NCBI GenBank assembly: GCA_937907415.1
Contig: CALCHY010000311.1
Span: 5,677-69,676 of the forward strand
Origin: an uncultured Trueperaceae bacterium
GTDB lineage: Bacteria; Deinococcota; Deinococci; Deinococcales; Trueperaceae
Reading direction: 5' to 3'
Length of the DNA: 64,000 nucleotides
Shown here: positions 8,406 to 17,592 of the stretch, in pieces
Layout: each line of letters begins with the position of its first letter
Numbering within the stretch: position 1 is the first letter of the stretch
Position numbers and translations under genes: made by a program
Notes under the pieces: model-generated
Database searches by the model: none
What the model saw: the letters and a program-made list of their open reading frames with translations, nothing else
Told to the model about the DNA's origin: nothing

Positions 8406-8971
8406 TAGCCGACTTGGGTCCATCCGTACACGCCTGGTTCCCACACGTTGTCGGGGGCGGTTGATTCCCACGTGTGCCCGGCGTGCGTGACTTTCGCGCC
8501 GAGGGCGTAGGCGTCGTGGGCGCCGGTTGGTTGCGTCCAGGGGGCGGGGCCGTCTGCGGGGTCGAAGAAGCGGGCGAACAGAGCGGGAGTCGCGTCCGGC
8601 TGCCAATCCGCTTGCGTGGCGTGCGCCTGCACGACGCGGTAGAGGGTGCCGTCGTGCGTCACGATGTCGCCCACGTCGAGCGCTTGGCCGGGCGCCCAAG
8701 CGCGGAACAGGCTCGCGTCCGTGTCGGGCGTGACCTCGGCCAGGACGGCGCTCCTGGTGGCGGCTCGTGTGGCGATGGTCTGCACGGCCTCGGCGGGGAA
8801 GTCGTGGCTGAACACGAAGTTGCCGTCCTCATCGGTGGTAGGCACGCCGAGCAGCACGCCGCCGATGACGGTGAGCAGTTCACCGTTGGCGGCCTTGAAG
8901 GCGTGCGCGTTGGGTTCGCCGCGCTCGTTGGTGAGCACTTGCACGTCGGCGGGGTTGAGGGTCAGTTTCAC
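8405..8971 (-). CDS. Tail protein with chitin/carbohydrate-binding-type module
   Basis: 188 residues. The N-terminal half resembles a tail appendage domain. The C-terminal half carries the motifs of CBM5/12-like modules: DIVTHDGTLYRVVQAHATQ then DWQPDATPALFARF, and a second unit ending WTQPTGAHDAYALGAKVTH with HTWESTAPDNVWEPGVYGW. The conserved Trp/Tyr residues suit stacking on sugar rings. It probably helps virions bind a host polysaccharide. It sits after the LamG-type gene with an ATGA-type overlap. Confidence 0.75.
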   Translation of the reverse strand: MKLTLNPADVQVLTNERGEPNAHAFKAANGELLTVIGGVLLGVPTTDEDGNFVFSHDFPAEAVQTIATRAATRSAVLAEVTPDTDASLFRAWAPGQALDVGDIVTHDGTLYRVVQAHATQADWQPDATPALFARFFDPADGPAPWTQPTGAHDAYALGAKVTHAGHTWESTAPDNVWEPGVYGWTQVG

Positions 8972-10323
8972 GGGGTCACTCCGAACTCGGCGGCTACCAG
9001 GGCGAGGTCTGCGGGGGTGAGGGCTTCACGGAAGATGGCCGCGCCGATGAACTCGAAGTCGGCGTAGTCCGCGCTAGCGCGGCCAATCTGTAACGGAAGG
9101 GAGTTGTGCAGGCTTGCGGTGTTCGAGGCGATGGAACTCGTGCCTAGCGGCGTGAACCCGGCGAGGTTCGCGCCCGCGACGCGTCGCATCGACACGAGTC
9201 CTGCCGAGCCGACGGGATTGAGGCCGCTCCCCAGGAGGGCCACGTCCTCTACGGTGTTGTCGCTCAGGCGCAACGTCATTCCCGATGAGTAGGTGGATGA
9301 GTAGTACGCCTGGTACCCCGAGCCGCCGACGCCGTACCCGGACTTTTTGCCAAACAAGCCTCGCCCGGAAACCTGTGCGGTCCAATAGGTGCGGTAAGCG
9401 AGGCACACGGTGAAGTCCTCGCCAGCGCCGAAGTTGAGGTCGGCGTGGTTGGATACCTCCAGATAGTCGTCCGTGCCGAGCAGCAGCAGGGGCCGGTCTA
9501 CCAGGACGGCCTTGCGTCCGGTGGCGCTGCGGTTTATCGTCCACGTTTCGCCTGTGGCGGATGACACCCAACTGGTGTGGGGTTCGGCGCTGTCGGCGGG
9601 GTTGAAGTCGGCTACGGCGGTGCCGCCACTCGTGAGCGTCAGGCGGTGAATGGCTCCCGCGAAGCGCTGGTCCCCAACGCCGCTGAAGCTGTCTCGGTAA
9701 CCGATGGCGAGGGCCGTGGGGCGCCCCGTCTGGAAGTCGGTGACCGGCCTGGTTGCCCGCGTCTCCCAACTGCCACTCACGTACTCTTGTTGCGTGATGG
9801 TGCTGCGGTCGCTTGAGATGACGCCGCGCCACCGCTTGCGCACGCCGCGTGCGTGCGCTTCGCCCGGAGTGCCGCCACCGTACGCGCCGCCAGCCTTGAA
9901 CCACTGGAAGCTCACGCGCTCGTTCACGGCGTCGTACAGGCAGCGCAGGAAGTTGTCTCCTCCGCCGACGCCGCGGGCTAGGCCGGTGCTGGCGGTTCCT
10001 GGCGCGATGTCCACTTCGAGGATTATCTCGCCGCCGTCGGCGGGCCACACGGCGTTAGTCGTTATCCCGTAGTTGCTGGGTTCGCCGGGGCAGTGCAGGT
10101 ACTTCTGCCCGTTGAACGGCAGGTGCAGCGGGTCGTTGGTGTCCGCGCCGATGGCGCTGCCGAAGCGCGCGTGATGCCCGCGCCCCGTGAGGTCCACCAA
10201 GCTGTCGATGTTCGGCTGGTAGTGCTCGGCCTTCCAGGCGGCGACGGCGCGGCGCAGCACGCCGTTGAGTTTCTTCGGCCTGGGCGCGAAGCCCGCGACG
10301 GGGCCGGGCGCGAAGCCGCTCAC
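8968..10323 (-). CDS. Tail protein with concanavalin/LamG-like domains
   Basis: About 451 residues from the GTG at 10323, which forms GTGA with the stop of the upstream gene; a start at 10344 is also open. Two beta-sandwich segments are visible. The first (about residues 90-260) contains EIILEVDIAPG and RFAGAIHRLTLTSGG. The second (about 300-450) contains the LamG-like YLEVSNHADLNFGAGEDFTV and the closing EFIGAAIFREALTPADL. Such domains on phage tails bind glycans. It is flanked by two related small proteins (104 and 81 residues) and a carbohydrate-binding-module protein, so this end of the operon looks like a surface-binding cluster. Confidence 0.75.
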   Translation of the reverse strand: MSGFAPGPVAGFAPRPKKLNGVLRRAVAAWKAEHYQPNIDSLVDLTGRGHHARFGSAIGADTNDPLHLPFNGQKYLHCPGEPSNYGITTNAVWPADGGEIILEVDIAPGTASTGLARGVGGGDNFLRCLYDAVNERVSFQWFKAGGAYGGGTPGEAHARGVRKRWRGVISSDRSTITQQEYVSGSWETRATRPVTDFQTGRPTALAIGYRDSFSGVGDQRFAGAIHRLTLTSGGTAVADFNPADSAEPHTSWVSSATGETWTINRSATGRKAVLVDRPLLLLGTDDYLEVSNHADLNFGAGEDFTVCLAYRTYWTAQVSGRGLFGKKSGYGVGGSGYQAYYSSTYSSGMTLRLSDNTVEDVALLGSGLNPVGSAGLVSMRRVAGANLAGFTPLGTSSIASNTASLHNSLPLQIGRASADYADFEFIGAAIFREALTPADLALVAAEFGVTP

Positions 10324-10634
10324 CTTAGTCCCACCGCGTACCACGGCCCCGTGGCGGCGATGGTGACGGTGGTGAACGGCGCGTCCGCCCGCCTAACCTC
10401 GTAAGGCACGCCGTCTGGCACGCTGTGCGTGTCGCCCGCCACCGTCACCGTCAGGAGCGCCCCGCTGCCGTTGAATACCTGCACCGCCACGACTGGCGCG
10501 GTGAACGTGATGGTCGCGTTCCCGCTACCCGACTGCGGTTCGACGGTGTTACTGCCCGATAGCTGAACTAGGGGGACCTCCCCCGGATTTCCGCTAGGGT
10601 TGATGACTTGCACTAAGAACGCCGGTTGCGCCAT
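10320..10634 (-). CDS. Small beta-rich tail-associated protein
   Basis: 104 residues, with GGAAAGGAT as the ribosome-binding site. The sequence alternates hydrophobic strands (ATITFTAPVVAVQVFNGSG, then PYEVRRADAPFTTVTIA), suggesting one beta sandwich. It is a probable paralogue of the 81-residue protein encoded at 8160-8405. Its stop overlaps the GTG of the LamG-like gene. It is probably a virion decoration or fibre-attachment protein; function is not known. Confidence 0.65.
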   Translation of the reverse strand: MAQPAFLVQVINPSGNPGEVPLVQLSGSNTVEPQSGSGNATITFTAPVVAVQVFNGSGALLTVTVAGDTHSVPDGVPYEVRRADAPFTTVTIAATGPWYAVGLR

Positions 10635-10699
10635 CTCGATCCTTTCCTCACCTTCGCCTAGCGCGCTCGCGTCCTGAATCAGAACGAGAGTCCCGATTG

Positions 10700-10719
10700 G
10701 GCGGGGCGTCTACCCCGCC
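10700..10719 (-). terminator. GC hairpin over the stop codon of the holin-like gene
   Basis: A perfect 7-bp inverted repeat, GGCGGGG-cgtcta-CCCCGCC, spans the TAG of the holin-like gene. No clear T-run follows on the minus strand, so it may be a pause, processing or weak terminator element. Confidence 0.4.
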
Positions 10720-11078
10720 GACCGCTTTCCCAAAAGACCGGAAATCGCGTCCCAACCGCCACTCGCAAGGATTCCGGCCGACGCGCCGAAGCCCAAACTA
10801 GCCACCAATCCACCATCAAGGTATCCGAGCAAGTGCCCTACCCATCCGAAGCCGGTGCCGATTATCACTGAGACTGCGATGGTGCCCACGCCCGTGAGCG
10901 ACTTGATGATGTTCTTCTTCACGAACGATGTGAGCGCCAGCACGGCGGCAGCGAGTGCGCTTGTGCTTAGGAACAGCCCAGCAATATCCCAGGCGGCGGG
11001 AGCCTCGGCGCCCTGAGCGAACACAAAGCCCGTCAGGAACGGGGCGAGGATCAGTATGGTGAGTTTGATTATCTTCAT
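10710..11078 (-). CDS. Holin-like membrane protein
   Basis: 122 residues preceded by AAAGGAGT, the best ribosome-binding site in this area. The N-terminus is a hydrophobic signal/anchor helix (MKIIKLTILILAPFLTGFVF then AQ). Three further hydrophobic segments follow, at about 30-50, 62-82 and 90-105, with a short KKNIIK loop and a basic end (LLGKRSAG). Size and topology suit a phage holin that permeabilises the membrane for the peptidase encoded at 15.8 kb. No holin family was assigned, so another small membrane protein is possible. Confidence 0.55.
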   Translation of the reverse strand: MKIIKLTILILAPFLTGFVFAQGAEAPAAWDIAGLFLSTSALAAAVLALTSFVKKNIIKSLTGVGTIAVSVIIGTGFGWVGHLLGYLDGGLVASLGFGASAGILASGGWDAISGLLGKRSAG

Positions 11079-11191
11079 AGTGGACTCCTTTGCGGTCTAG
11101 GCGTATGCCGAGATACCGTGCGGATCACCTCCCGGCCGATCTGGCCTTGACCGGAAGGATAGTTGAGGTCGCCATATGCGCGGCGGAAAGT

Positions 11192-12184
11192 CTAAGAGCC
11201 TTCGTAGAGACGCGCCTTGATCTCCCGCCGCAACCGCGCTGGCCCGTCACCCCTAACCTCCGGCCTGCTAAGGTAATACTCCTCATCGGGCAGCCCCGCG
11301 CAGCGCTCCAAGAACACGATGGCTAACGCGAGGTCGCCGCAAGCTGCCTCGAACCGCGCCGCGTCGTACCAGACTTCGCGCCGCTCCGGACACTCCGCGA
11401 TGGCGCGGTACTGCCATTGCCTCTTCCAGGCTTCGTTGCCGTCCATCGAAGCGAGCATCAGCATGGCCTCGCTGCGTTCGTGCCGCCACACGGCGTCAGG
11501 GTGCGCTAGGTAGCGCTGGTACTCCTCGGAAGCGTGCGCCTGGTCGCCCATGAAGTAAAGCTGCCGAGCGTAATACAGCCGCAGCCGAGCGTCGTTAGGC
11601 ATGTCAGCTACGGCGCGTTCCATCAAGTCGAGGTCGCGGGTGCCACGGTCGATGCTGGTGTCCTGGTAGTGGTGGACGACTAGGCCATCGACGAAGAGTT
11701 GCTGTTCGTTATCGACGCCGGGGAACGCCAGCCACTCGTGCGCCACGCCGCGCCAGATGGCCCCGTGCCGGGCGAAGAGCTTATCGGCCCAGAACACCAC
11801 GCCGGGGTCGCCGTTGGCCTGATGCGACCATATGAACTTGTAGCGAAGGCGGTGGAGGCCGTCATGCCATGCGCCTTCGATGGCGTCACGCCAGCCGGGC
11901 TGCGGAACCTCGTCGAGATCGAGCGCCCACACGGCGTCGGCGTTACCGGGCGCCAAGGCGAGCGCCAGGTTCCTAGCGACATCGAAGCGCCACGGGCTGA
12001 TGGTGGCGTGATGGCTGCTAACGCCACGCAGGGCGAACAGCCGATCGCCGCCATCGGTGCTGCCGGTATCTAGAACGGTGATGCTGTCGCCGGGCTTGAG
12101 TTCGGGTTGCAAGGCGTCGAGCCAGCGAGTTATGTGGTTCGCCTCGTTCTTGTAGATAGCGCTGATGGCCAACTTCATAGGCAC
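11192..12184 (-). CDS. GT2-type glycosyltransferase with helical repeat tail
   Basis: 330 residues. It begins with a nucleotide-sugar-binding fold: KLAISAIYKNEANHITRWL, then VLDTGSTDG at 37-45, then WALDLDEVPQ with the DxD-like DLDE at 89-92. This is the pattern of SPBc2/TPR-linked family 2 glycosyltransferases. The C-terminal 130 residues are helical and TPR-like (RLRLYYARQLYFMGDQAHASEEYQRYL). It is embedded among tail-fibre genes, downstream of a collagen-like Gly-Pro-Thr fibre and a frameshifted adhesin. That suggests it glycosylates a virion protein, possibly the threonines of that fibre; modification of host surface sugars is an alternative. Confidence 0.85.
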   Translation of the reverse strand: MPMKLAISAIYKNEANHITRWLDALQPELKPGDSITVLDTGSTDGGDRLFALRGVSSHHATISPWRFDVARNLALALAPGNADAVWALDLDEVPQPGWRDAIEGAWHDGLHRLRYKFIWSHQANGDPGVVFWADKLFARHGAIWRGVAHEWLAFPGVDNEQQLFVDGLVVHHYQDTSIDRGTRDLDLMERAVADMPNDARLRLYYARQLYFMGDQAHASEEYQRYLAHPDAVWRHERSEAMLMLASMDGNEAWKRQWQYRAIAECPERREVWYDAARFEAACGDLALAIVFLERCAGLPDEEYYLSRPEVRGDGPARLRREIKARLYEGS

Positions 12185-12185
12185 C

Positions 12186-13339
12186 TCACTGAGCGTAGTA
12201 GGTCAGGAACAGCTGCGGTCTGCCGATCATACCGGAATCGTAAGACTTGATGTCCTTCTCCGCTGAGCCTGACTTGGTGTTACACGCCCACAGCACGACG
12301 TAATCGCCGCCCTTGGTGCCGTTAGCGATGAGCTCGTTGATGACCGCGCTGATGTCCGGGCTTGAGAACAGTTGATCTGCGGAAGTGGCTGGCATGTTCC
12401 AGCGCACGGCGGTGGTGGTGAGGGCGGCGTACTGTGTGGCCGCCTCGGCAGCACTAGTCGGGGCGGCTGGGCTAGCCGCCAAGTAGGCGCGGATGTCGGC
12501 GTCGGCCGCCCCGTCAGCGTTGCGGCTGGTGAGCTGCAAGTACGCGCCCTGCACGCTGCCGCGCAAGTCGGCAGGCAGTTGGAAGCGGAAGAAGTTGCGC
12601 CCGGTGTCGCCTAACCACACGGCGGCGGTGGCGTTATCGAAGTCATCGGTGAACGGCACGTACCAGTAGCCGTCTGCGCCGCTGGCGGCCACCTCGCCTA
12701 CAAGCAGCGCCGGCTCCGGGTTCTTTTGCAAGAGTTCCACGGTGTAAGTCCGATAACTCGCGCTGGTGCCGCCAGCGGCCACTGCGGTGGTTGGCCACGC
12801 CAGCACGCCTCCGTTGGTATCGTGCCCAGCCGCTTCATCCGTGGAGTCCTGCACGTTGGAGCGGTTGACCATGCCCGTCGGCGGGGTTTCCAGCGCCACG
12901 TTGGTGGAGCGGTGCCCGGCGAAGCCCGCCACCCAACTCGTGCCGTCGTCGCTTAGGGGTGATACGGCGGGATAGGAGATGCTGGTGCTTGAGGCCCCAC
13001 CGGCGGCGTACGCCCCGATGCCGCCGACGTTGCGGTACACGTGGCAGACGACACTGGTAGCGCTAGTCCAGGTGCCGGAAGTTTCGCTGCTGCCAGCCGC
13101 GAACTTGTAAGCGATGCGCGCCGATTCGAGCTGGCGCCTGAGTTGCCGATGTTCGTCCACCCGGCCGGTAAGGTCGGGGCCGTCGTGTTGCCGTCACGGT
13201 ACGCAAACATCAACAGCAAGTCGCCACGTTTGTGCGTAGGCATCGTCGCTATCGCGTTCGTACCAGTGGCTCTATCCACGAACGTGATGGGCCATGACAG
13301 CGGCACGTAAGGGTGGTGGCCGCGCAGTGGGAAGGTCAT
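12186..13339 (-). CDS. Adhesin/tail protein split by a frameshift near 13124
   Basis: Two overlapping frames together make one protein of about 384 residues. Frame one starts with ATG at 13339 (ATGA overlap with the collagen-like gene). It encodes a recognisable receptor-type N-terminus through [20 protein letters not shown] and [16 protein letters not shown], then continues as low-complexity shadow. Frame two takes up the same domain at [17 protein letters not shown] and runs to 12186. A one-base backward step (or a missing base) around 13124-13126 joins them; no classic slippery heptamer is present. The C-terminal half ([20 protein letters not shown], then RPQLFLTYY) resembles DNRLRE-type surface domains and the protein encoded at 24065-24670. 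It could be an assembly error, a pseudogene or a programmed event. Confidence 0.7.
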
Positions 13340-15468
13340 GCCGTGCGCGGGATGGTGAAGGACAGCCAGTCGCTGAAGCTGGTGACGGTGATCTTCAGGA
13401 TGTCGCCGCTGGCGAACGAAGTGCTGCCGGACACGGACGCGAAGCTGCTGCCGCCGTTCGTGGACTTGGCGTAAGCCAGCGTGCCGGTGCCGTTCTTGAG
13501 GACGCCAGCCAGGTCAAGCACGGTGAGGATGTCGAACACTATGTAGTAGTCGCCGTTCGCCGGTGGGTTCACGTGGAACGGATCGATCCGGCTCGGGCGC
13601 GTGTCCACCGCCACCACGTGCCAGTTGGTGCCGCCGTTGAGGGTGAAGAGCGTGATGGCGGTGGTCGCGCTGGGAGCAGGATTCACCGCGCCGTTGCCGC
13701 CATACAAGTAGCGCGTGCCCGACGGGTAGCTGACCGTATAGCCGCCTGTGGCGTTCTGCGTAAAGTACACCGTGACCATGACCGGCACGCTGGCCGGAAC
13801 GTTGGTGAACGCCAGGGTCACGTCGCCGGTGAGCGTGCCGTAGGCCACCACTTGCTTGCTGCTAGCGAGGTCAAGCGTCTTGGTGCCCGTACTGCTGCCT
13901 AGGCTGATCTCGGTGCCAGAGGAAGAGGGGCCAGTCGGACCCGTGGGGCCAGTAGGCCCGGCCGTGGTCGAGACGGGTCCAGTGGGGCCAGTGGCCCCCT
14001 GTGGCCCGGTCGGGCCAGTAACCCCTTGCGGCCCAGTCGGGCCTGTGGTAGTGGACGCGGGTCCCGTGGGGCCAGTGACCCCCGGATCGCCCTGCGGTCC
14101 CGTGGGGCCAGTGACCCCCGGATCGCCCTGCGGTCCCGTGGGGCCAGTGACGGTCGACGCCGCTCCGGTGGGGCCGGTGGGGCCGGTGACCGTGGACGCG
14201 GGGCCGGTGGGGCCAGTCGGGCCAGTGACGGTCGACGCCGCTCCGGTGGGGCCGGTGGGGCCGGTGACCGTAGACGCGGGGCCGGTAGGGCCAGTCGGGC
14301 CTGGGACGGTTGAGGCGGGGCCGGTGGGGCCAGTAGCGCCAGTCGCCCCTGGCGTGCCGCCATCCCCCTTCGGCCCCGTGGGGCCGGTAGCGCCAGGCAC
14401 CCCTTGCGGCCCAGTAGGGCCTGTAACCGTAGAGGCCGCACCGCTAGGGCCGGTGGGGCCAGCGTCGCCCTGTGGACCCGTTGGCCCAGTGGGGCCGCCA
14501 GTGGGGCCGGTGGGGCCAGTGGCGCCCTGTGGCCCCGTGGGGCCAGTAACCGTCGAGGCCGCGCCCGTCGCGCCAGTGGGGCCAGTGGGGCCAGTGGGGC
14601 CGGTGACACCCTGATTGCCCTTGGGGCCGGTAGGTCCGGTGGAGCCGGTGGGGCCTTGGTTACCGAGCGGCCCGGTGGCACCCGTCGCGCCAGTTGGGCC
14701 TGGCGTGCCTTGCGGCCCCGTCGCGCCAGTCGCGCCAACCCCGCCGACCGGGCCGGTGGGGCCAACGGGGCCGATGGGTCCCTGGTCGCCGCGTGCGCCT
14801 GTCGGTCCCGTACCGCCGACTTGGCCTTGCGCTCCCGTAGCGCCCGTCGCACCAGCTGGGCCGGTAGCGCCAGTGGGGCCGGCGTTGCCCTGAGCGCCTT
14901 GCGGCCCCGTCGCGCCGGTGGGGCCGGTGACGCCCTGGACGCCTTGGGCACCAGCAGGGCCGGTCGCACCAGTAGGGCCGACGTTGCCCTGCGGCCCCTG
15001 AGCGCCAGTGGGGCCGGTAGCGCCAGCGGCGCCAGTCGCGCCGGTGGGGCCGACGCCGCCCTGAGCGCCCTGTGGGCCGGTTGGCCCGAGTGCGCCGGTC
15101 GCTCCGGTGTTTCCCTTCGGGCCGGTCGGCCCCGTCGATCCTGGGCCGCCCTGAGCGCCCTGCGGCCCCGTGGGGCCGGTCACGCCGACACCCTGCGGCC
15201 CGGTCGGGCCGGTGTTGCCCGTATTGCCCTTCGGGCCAGTGGGGCCGGTCACGCCCTGGGCGCCCTGAGGTCCCTGCCCCCCAGTCGGCCCCGTCGATCC
15301 GGTTGGGCCGGTCAGGTCGGCTAGCGCGATGAGGTCATGCCAGACGAGCTCGCCATCCCAGCGCCACTGAAGATGCGTGCTGGTAGAGCGAAACTCAACT
15401 TTCCCAGCACCAAGCTCCTGGATCTGGCGCAGCGCGCGCTTAGCTAGTACGGTGCCTACGTCAGACAT
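13336..15468 (-). CDS. Collagen-like (Gly-Pro-Thr) tail fibre protein
   Basis: 710 residues from the ATG at 15468; a GTG at 15489 is also open but overlaps the upstream gene more. Residues 1-52 are an attachment domain ([19 protein letters not shown]). Residues of about 53-515 are an almost uninterrupted Gly-X-Y collagen-like repeat dominated by GPT, GPQ, GAT and AST interruptions (DNA about 13925-15312). The final 190 residues form a beta domain ending [12 protein letters not shown], closely similar to the C-terminus of the protein at 24670-25386. It should form a triple-helical trimeric fibre with a distal head. Thr in the Y position is a known O-glycosylation site in bacterial collagen-like proteins, and a glycosyltransferase gene lies two genes downstream. 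Confidence 0.9.
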   Translation of the reverse strand: MSDVGTVLAKRALRQIQELGAGKVEFRSTSTHLQWRWDGELVWHDLIALADLTGPTGSTGPTGGQGPQGAQGVTGPTGPKGNTGNTGPTGPQGVGVTGPTGPQGAQGGPGSTGPTGPKGNTGATGALGPTGPQGAQGGVGPTGATGAAGATGPTGAQGPQGNVGPTGATGPAGAQGVQGVTGPTGATGPQGAQGNAGPTGATGPAGATGATGAQGQVGGTGPTGARGDQGPIGPVGPTGPVGGVGATGATGPQGTPGPTGATGATGPLGNQGPTGSTGPTGPKGNQGVTGPTGPTGPTGATGAASTVTGPTGPQGATGPTGPTGGPTGPTGPQGDAGPTGPSGAASTVTGPTGPQGVPGATGPTGPKGDGGTPGATGATGPTGPASTVPGPTGPTGPASTVTGPTGPTGAASTVTGPTGPTGPASTVTGPTGPTGAASTVTGPTGPQGDPGVTGPTGPQGDPGVTGPTGPASTTTGPTGPQGVTGPTGPQGATGPTGPVSTTAGPTGPTGPTGPSSSGTEISLGSSTGTKTLDLASSKQVVAYGTLTGDVTLAFTNVPASVPVMVTVYFTQNATGGYTVSYPSGTRYLYGGNGAVNPAPSATTAITLFTLNGGTNWHVVAVDTRPSRIDPFHVNPPANGDYYIVFDILTVLDLAGVLKNGTGTLAYAKSTNGGSSFASVSGSTSFASGDILKITVTSFSDWLSFTIPRTA
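13925..15312 (-). repeat. Nine-base-phased Gly-X-Y coding repeat
   Basis: On the plus strand this appears as a run of ggGCCagt/ggccggtgg-type triplet repeats; it encodes the collagen-like stalk. It is a good substrate for recombination and repeat-number change, so fibre length could vary between isolates. Confidence 0.85.
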
Positions 15469-15814
15469 TGACCCAACCAGCGCCGTCACTCATCGTCAAC
15501 TCGTCCAGTTGGCCGATGCGGTCGGCCGCCCAGAAGGTCGTGCCTGGCGCCACACTGTTCGCGGCGGGCCTAGTACCTATCAGGCCGCGGAGTTCGTAGG
15601 AGTTCGACGTGGTGACGGTGCCGGTGACGGCGGTGATGACATCGCCGAGCAGGCCAGCGAGGTCGATGGGAGCGCCGGCCTCGTCGTGCAAGATGGCGTG
15701 CTGCCTACCGTCGGTGCCGATGGCCGGCGTGTACTCGTCCTTGGCCGGATCGAAGACCTGCGGGATGGGCGCACCACCGCGATCGCGCTTGATGTTCTTG
15801 GTGTCAGCTGGCAT
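15461..15814 (-). CDS. Hypothetical fibre-region protein
   Basis: 117 residues from the ATG at 15814, two bases after the preceding stop; a longer frame reaching 16039 is shadow sequence of the peptidase gene. The N-terminus is [19 protein letters not shown], and the middle [16 protein letters not shown] resembles linker or adaptor domains placed before phage fibres. The C-terminus ([20 protein letters not shown]) is a domain often found attached to fibre proteins. A virion adaptor role is inferred from position only. Confidence 0.6.
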   Translation of the reverse strand: MPADTKNIKRDRGGAPIPQVFDPAKDEYTPAIGTDGRQHAILHDEAGAPIDLAGLLGDVITAVTGTVTTSNSYELRGLIGTRPAANSVAPGTTFWAADRIGQLDELTMSDGAGWVNV

Positions 15815-15816
15815 CG

Positions 15817-16302
15817 CTAACCCCGCACCCGCGCCACGAGCGTCCACGGGTGGCTGGCGTAAGGGGTGACGCTGATATGCGGCGCGCGCGCCCTGACGCT
15901 GTTCGGGCGGAACGAGGCGTGGATGTTCTCGATCACGAGGTCGCGGGTCCAGAGGATGCCGACGTGCCCGACCGGCTTGGCGGCGTTGTGGTTGAACACG
16001 AGGTCGCCGGGTTGACGTAGCAGACTGGGTACGGCCCAACCGAGCTTCTTGACGCTGGCCTCGAAGTCAGCGGCCCACGGGTCCAGCTTCGCCTGCGCCA
16101 GGTTGCTAACCGGGTCGGGGCCGCGCCGCGTGGTGGCGGCCACCAGCCACTTCTCGTACATGCTGTGGCTCGGCAACCCCAGGGCGCGTTCTACGACCAG
16201 GCGCACGAACTGAAGGCACATACCGCTCTCTGCCGGCACTGAAGCCTGGCCGCTGGCGGCATCCACCAGCGCCCTCACGATGCGTTCGTTCACGGCCGTC
16301 AC
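15817..16302 (-). CDS. CHAP/NlpC-P60-like cysteine peptidase (endolysin candidate)
   Basis: 161 residues, GTG start in a GTGA overlap. It shows the papain-like layout: ESGMCLQFVRLVV with the likely nucleophile Cys29, a helical middle, PGDLVFNHN at 98-106, VGHVGILWTR with His113, and LVIENIH with Glu125/Asn126. This fits a peptidoglycan amidase or endopeptidase. There is no signal peptide, so export would depend on a holin such as the one proposed at 10.7 kb. It could also be a virion-associated hydrolase, but its position among lysis-type genes favours an endolysin. Confidence 0.7.
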   Translation of the reverse strand: MTAVNERIVRALVDAASGQASVPAESGMCLQFVRLVVERALGLPSHSMYEKWLVAATTRRGPDPVSNLAQAKLDPWAADFEASVKKLGWAVPSLLRQPGDLVFNHNAAKPVGHVGILWTRDLVIENIHASFRPNSVRARAPHISVTPYASHPWTLVARVRG

Positions 16303-16988
16303 ACCACCACCGCCTTCAGGGCTACAAGGACATCGGCGAGCGCCGCGTCCGGGCTAGTTGGCGAGACCAGGCTGAGAACGTCGCCAGCCGACAGCGGCAC
16401 GTCATCAGGTATCGCCCACGTCGCCGCGCCATCGGTTGCGATGGACAACCCGCCGACGCTGACGCCGTTACACCGCAAGTCGAACGCCGTTGGAGTCGAC
16501 GCTGGCGGGGTGCCGACATGCGTCACGCCGGGGTCCGCCGCGTGAATCACGGACGGCCAGGCTGCTAGCGCCTTATCGCTATCGCCACCGACCACGGTCC
16601 CAAGGAAGCGCAGTTGCATGGCGTAGACGCTCGGGCCGGGCGGCCCCATCGGGTACCAGTGGCTGACGGCACCGGGGCTGGCGATCGGGCTGCCAGCCGC
16701 CGAACCAACGCGGATCTCGATGGACGCGACCTTCGCCTCCCCCGCCGAAGTGACGATGCTAGCCAGCCCTCGGTAAGTGTCGCCCGCCGCGCCGCCAGAT
16801 ACCCAGAACGCCTGCACGGTGTCGGTGTTCGCGGCGGCGCCATCGTTGACTATCACGCCACCGGGGTTGCTGAGGTCGGTGATGCTGGACGAGGCAATGT
16901 CCTGGTTACCGAGCCACGGCAGCCAGTTGAGGCGGTAGATTACCTCTTCACCTTCGCGGTGATCGATCACCACGACATCCGGTGTCAC
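16299..16988 (-). CDS. Fibre/adaptor protein with Ig-like and beta domains
   Basis: 229 residues, GTG start in a GTGA overlap. The N-terminal 90 residues (YRLNWLPWLGNQDIASSSIT, then TVQAFWVSGGAAGDTYRG and VASIEIRVG) match a phage immunoglobulin-like domain often found near tail fibres. The C-terminal 90 residues (FDLRCNGVSVGGLSIATDGA, then PLSAGDVLSLV) look like a small beta capsule domain. It is probably a virion protein that anchors or decorates fibres; the exact role is unknown. Confidence 0.65.
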   Translation of the reverse strand: MTPDVVVIDHREGEEVIYRLNWLPWLGNQDIASSSITDLSNPGGVIVNDGAAANTDTVQAFWVSGGAAGDTYRGLASIVTSAGEAKVASIEIRVGSAAGSPIASPGAVSHWYPMGPPGPSVYAMQLRFLGTVVGGDSDKALAAWPSVIHAADPGVTHVGTPPASTPTAFDLRCNGVSVGGLSIATDGAATWAIPDDVPLSAGDVLSLVSPTSPDAALADVLVALKAVVV

Positions 16989-17179
16989 CGCACGCCCCTA
17001 GCCATCAGGCGCACCACCCGAGGGATGCCGAGCACCACGTCATAGGTGAACGGCCGCATCGCCAAAGCGAGGCGTCTCACCCTGACTGCGACGGCAGGGA
17101 ACAGTCCGTAGGCGTGGATCTGCGAGCCGACCATGACGCCAGTGTTCCAGCGCCAACTAGTGCGGTGCAGGAAACTCAA
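16985..17179 (-). CDS. Small hypothetical protein
   Basis: 64 residues that fit exactly between two genes through an ATGA overlap (17176-17179) and a GTGA overlap (16985-16988), which is why it is accepted. Basic, with 10 Arg and one moderately hydrophobic stretch (VMVGSQIHAYGLFPAVAV). No motif was recognised. It may be a lysis or tail accessory. Confidence 0.5.
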   Translation of the reverse strand: MSFLHRTSWRWNTGVMVGSQIHAYGLFPAVAVRVRRLALAMRPFTYDVVLGIPRVVRLMARGVR

Positions 17180-17592
17180 GCCTCTTCTAGGGGGTCGTCC
17201 TCGAACACCCGTAAGCGCTTGATGTTGGCGATCAGGGCGTCCACCTTGGCGGCGGCGGCGAGGGCGTCCTGCGAGTCCAGCGCGATGGAGATGCCGATAG
17301 CCTCACGCAGCATCATCATGCGGAACTCGTTGAAGCTGCTTGAGGTCTTGGTGACCGCAGTCAACAACCGACTGTTCTCGTTCTTCAGCGCGTCCACCTG
17401 CGCTTCGACGCGAGTGACGTAGTTGCGCGCCGCCTCCACCTCCTTGCGCATGTCGTCACGCAAGCGGCCCTCCCAGTCGCGGTCGCTCTTCAACCGCGCC
17501 GAGCGGTTGGTGAACCACGGCGTGGCGAAGCCGGTGACGAACACGAGGATGACGACGACCCACCACGGCGCTTCTGGAATACTCGGGATCAT
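17176..17592 (-). CDS. Inner-membrane spanin-like coiled-coil protein
   Basis: 138 residues. A single N-terminal membrane span (WWVVVILVFVTGFATPWF, about residues 9-26) is followed by a charged coiled coil (about residues 35-90: RDWEGRLRDDMRKEVEAARN, then VEAQVDALKNENSRLL) and a short helical end. This is the usual architecture of i-spanins that fuse inner and outer membranes in the last step of lysis. No outer-membrane lipoprotein partner was found next to it, so it may be a scaffold or other coiled-coil membrane protein instead. Confidence 0.55.
   Translation of the reverse strand: MIPSIPEAPWWVVVILVFVTGFATPWFTNRSARLKSDRDWEGRLRDDMRKEVEAARNYVTRVEAQVDALKNENSRLLTAVTKTSSSFNEFRMMMLREAIGISIALDSQDALAAAAKVDALIANIKRLRVFEDDPLEEA

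Noticed and set aside
14404..15324. Long plus-strand frames in the collagen-like region
   Set aside because: The 9-base repeat keeps several frames open; only the minus-strand frame has globular ends and coupling to neighbours.
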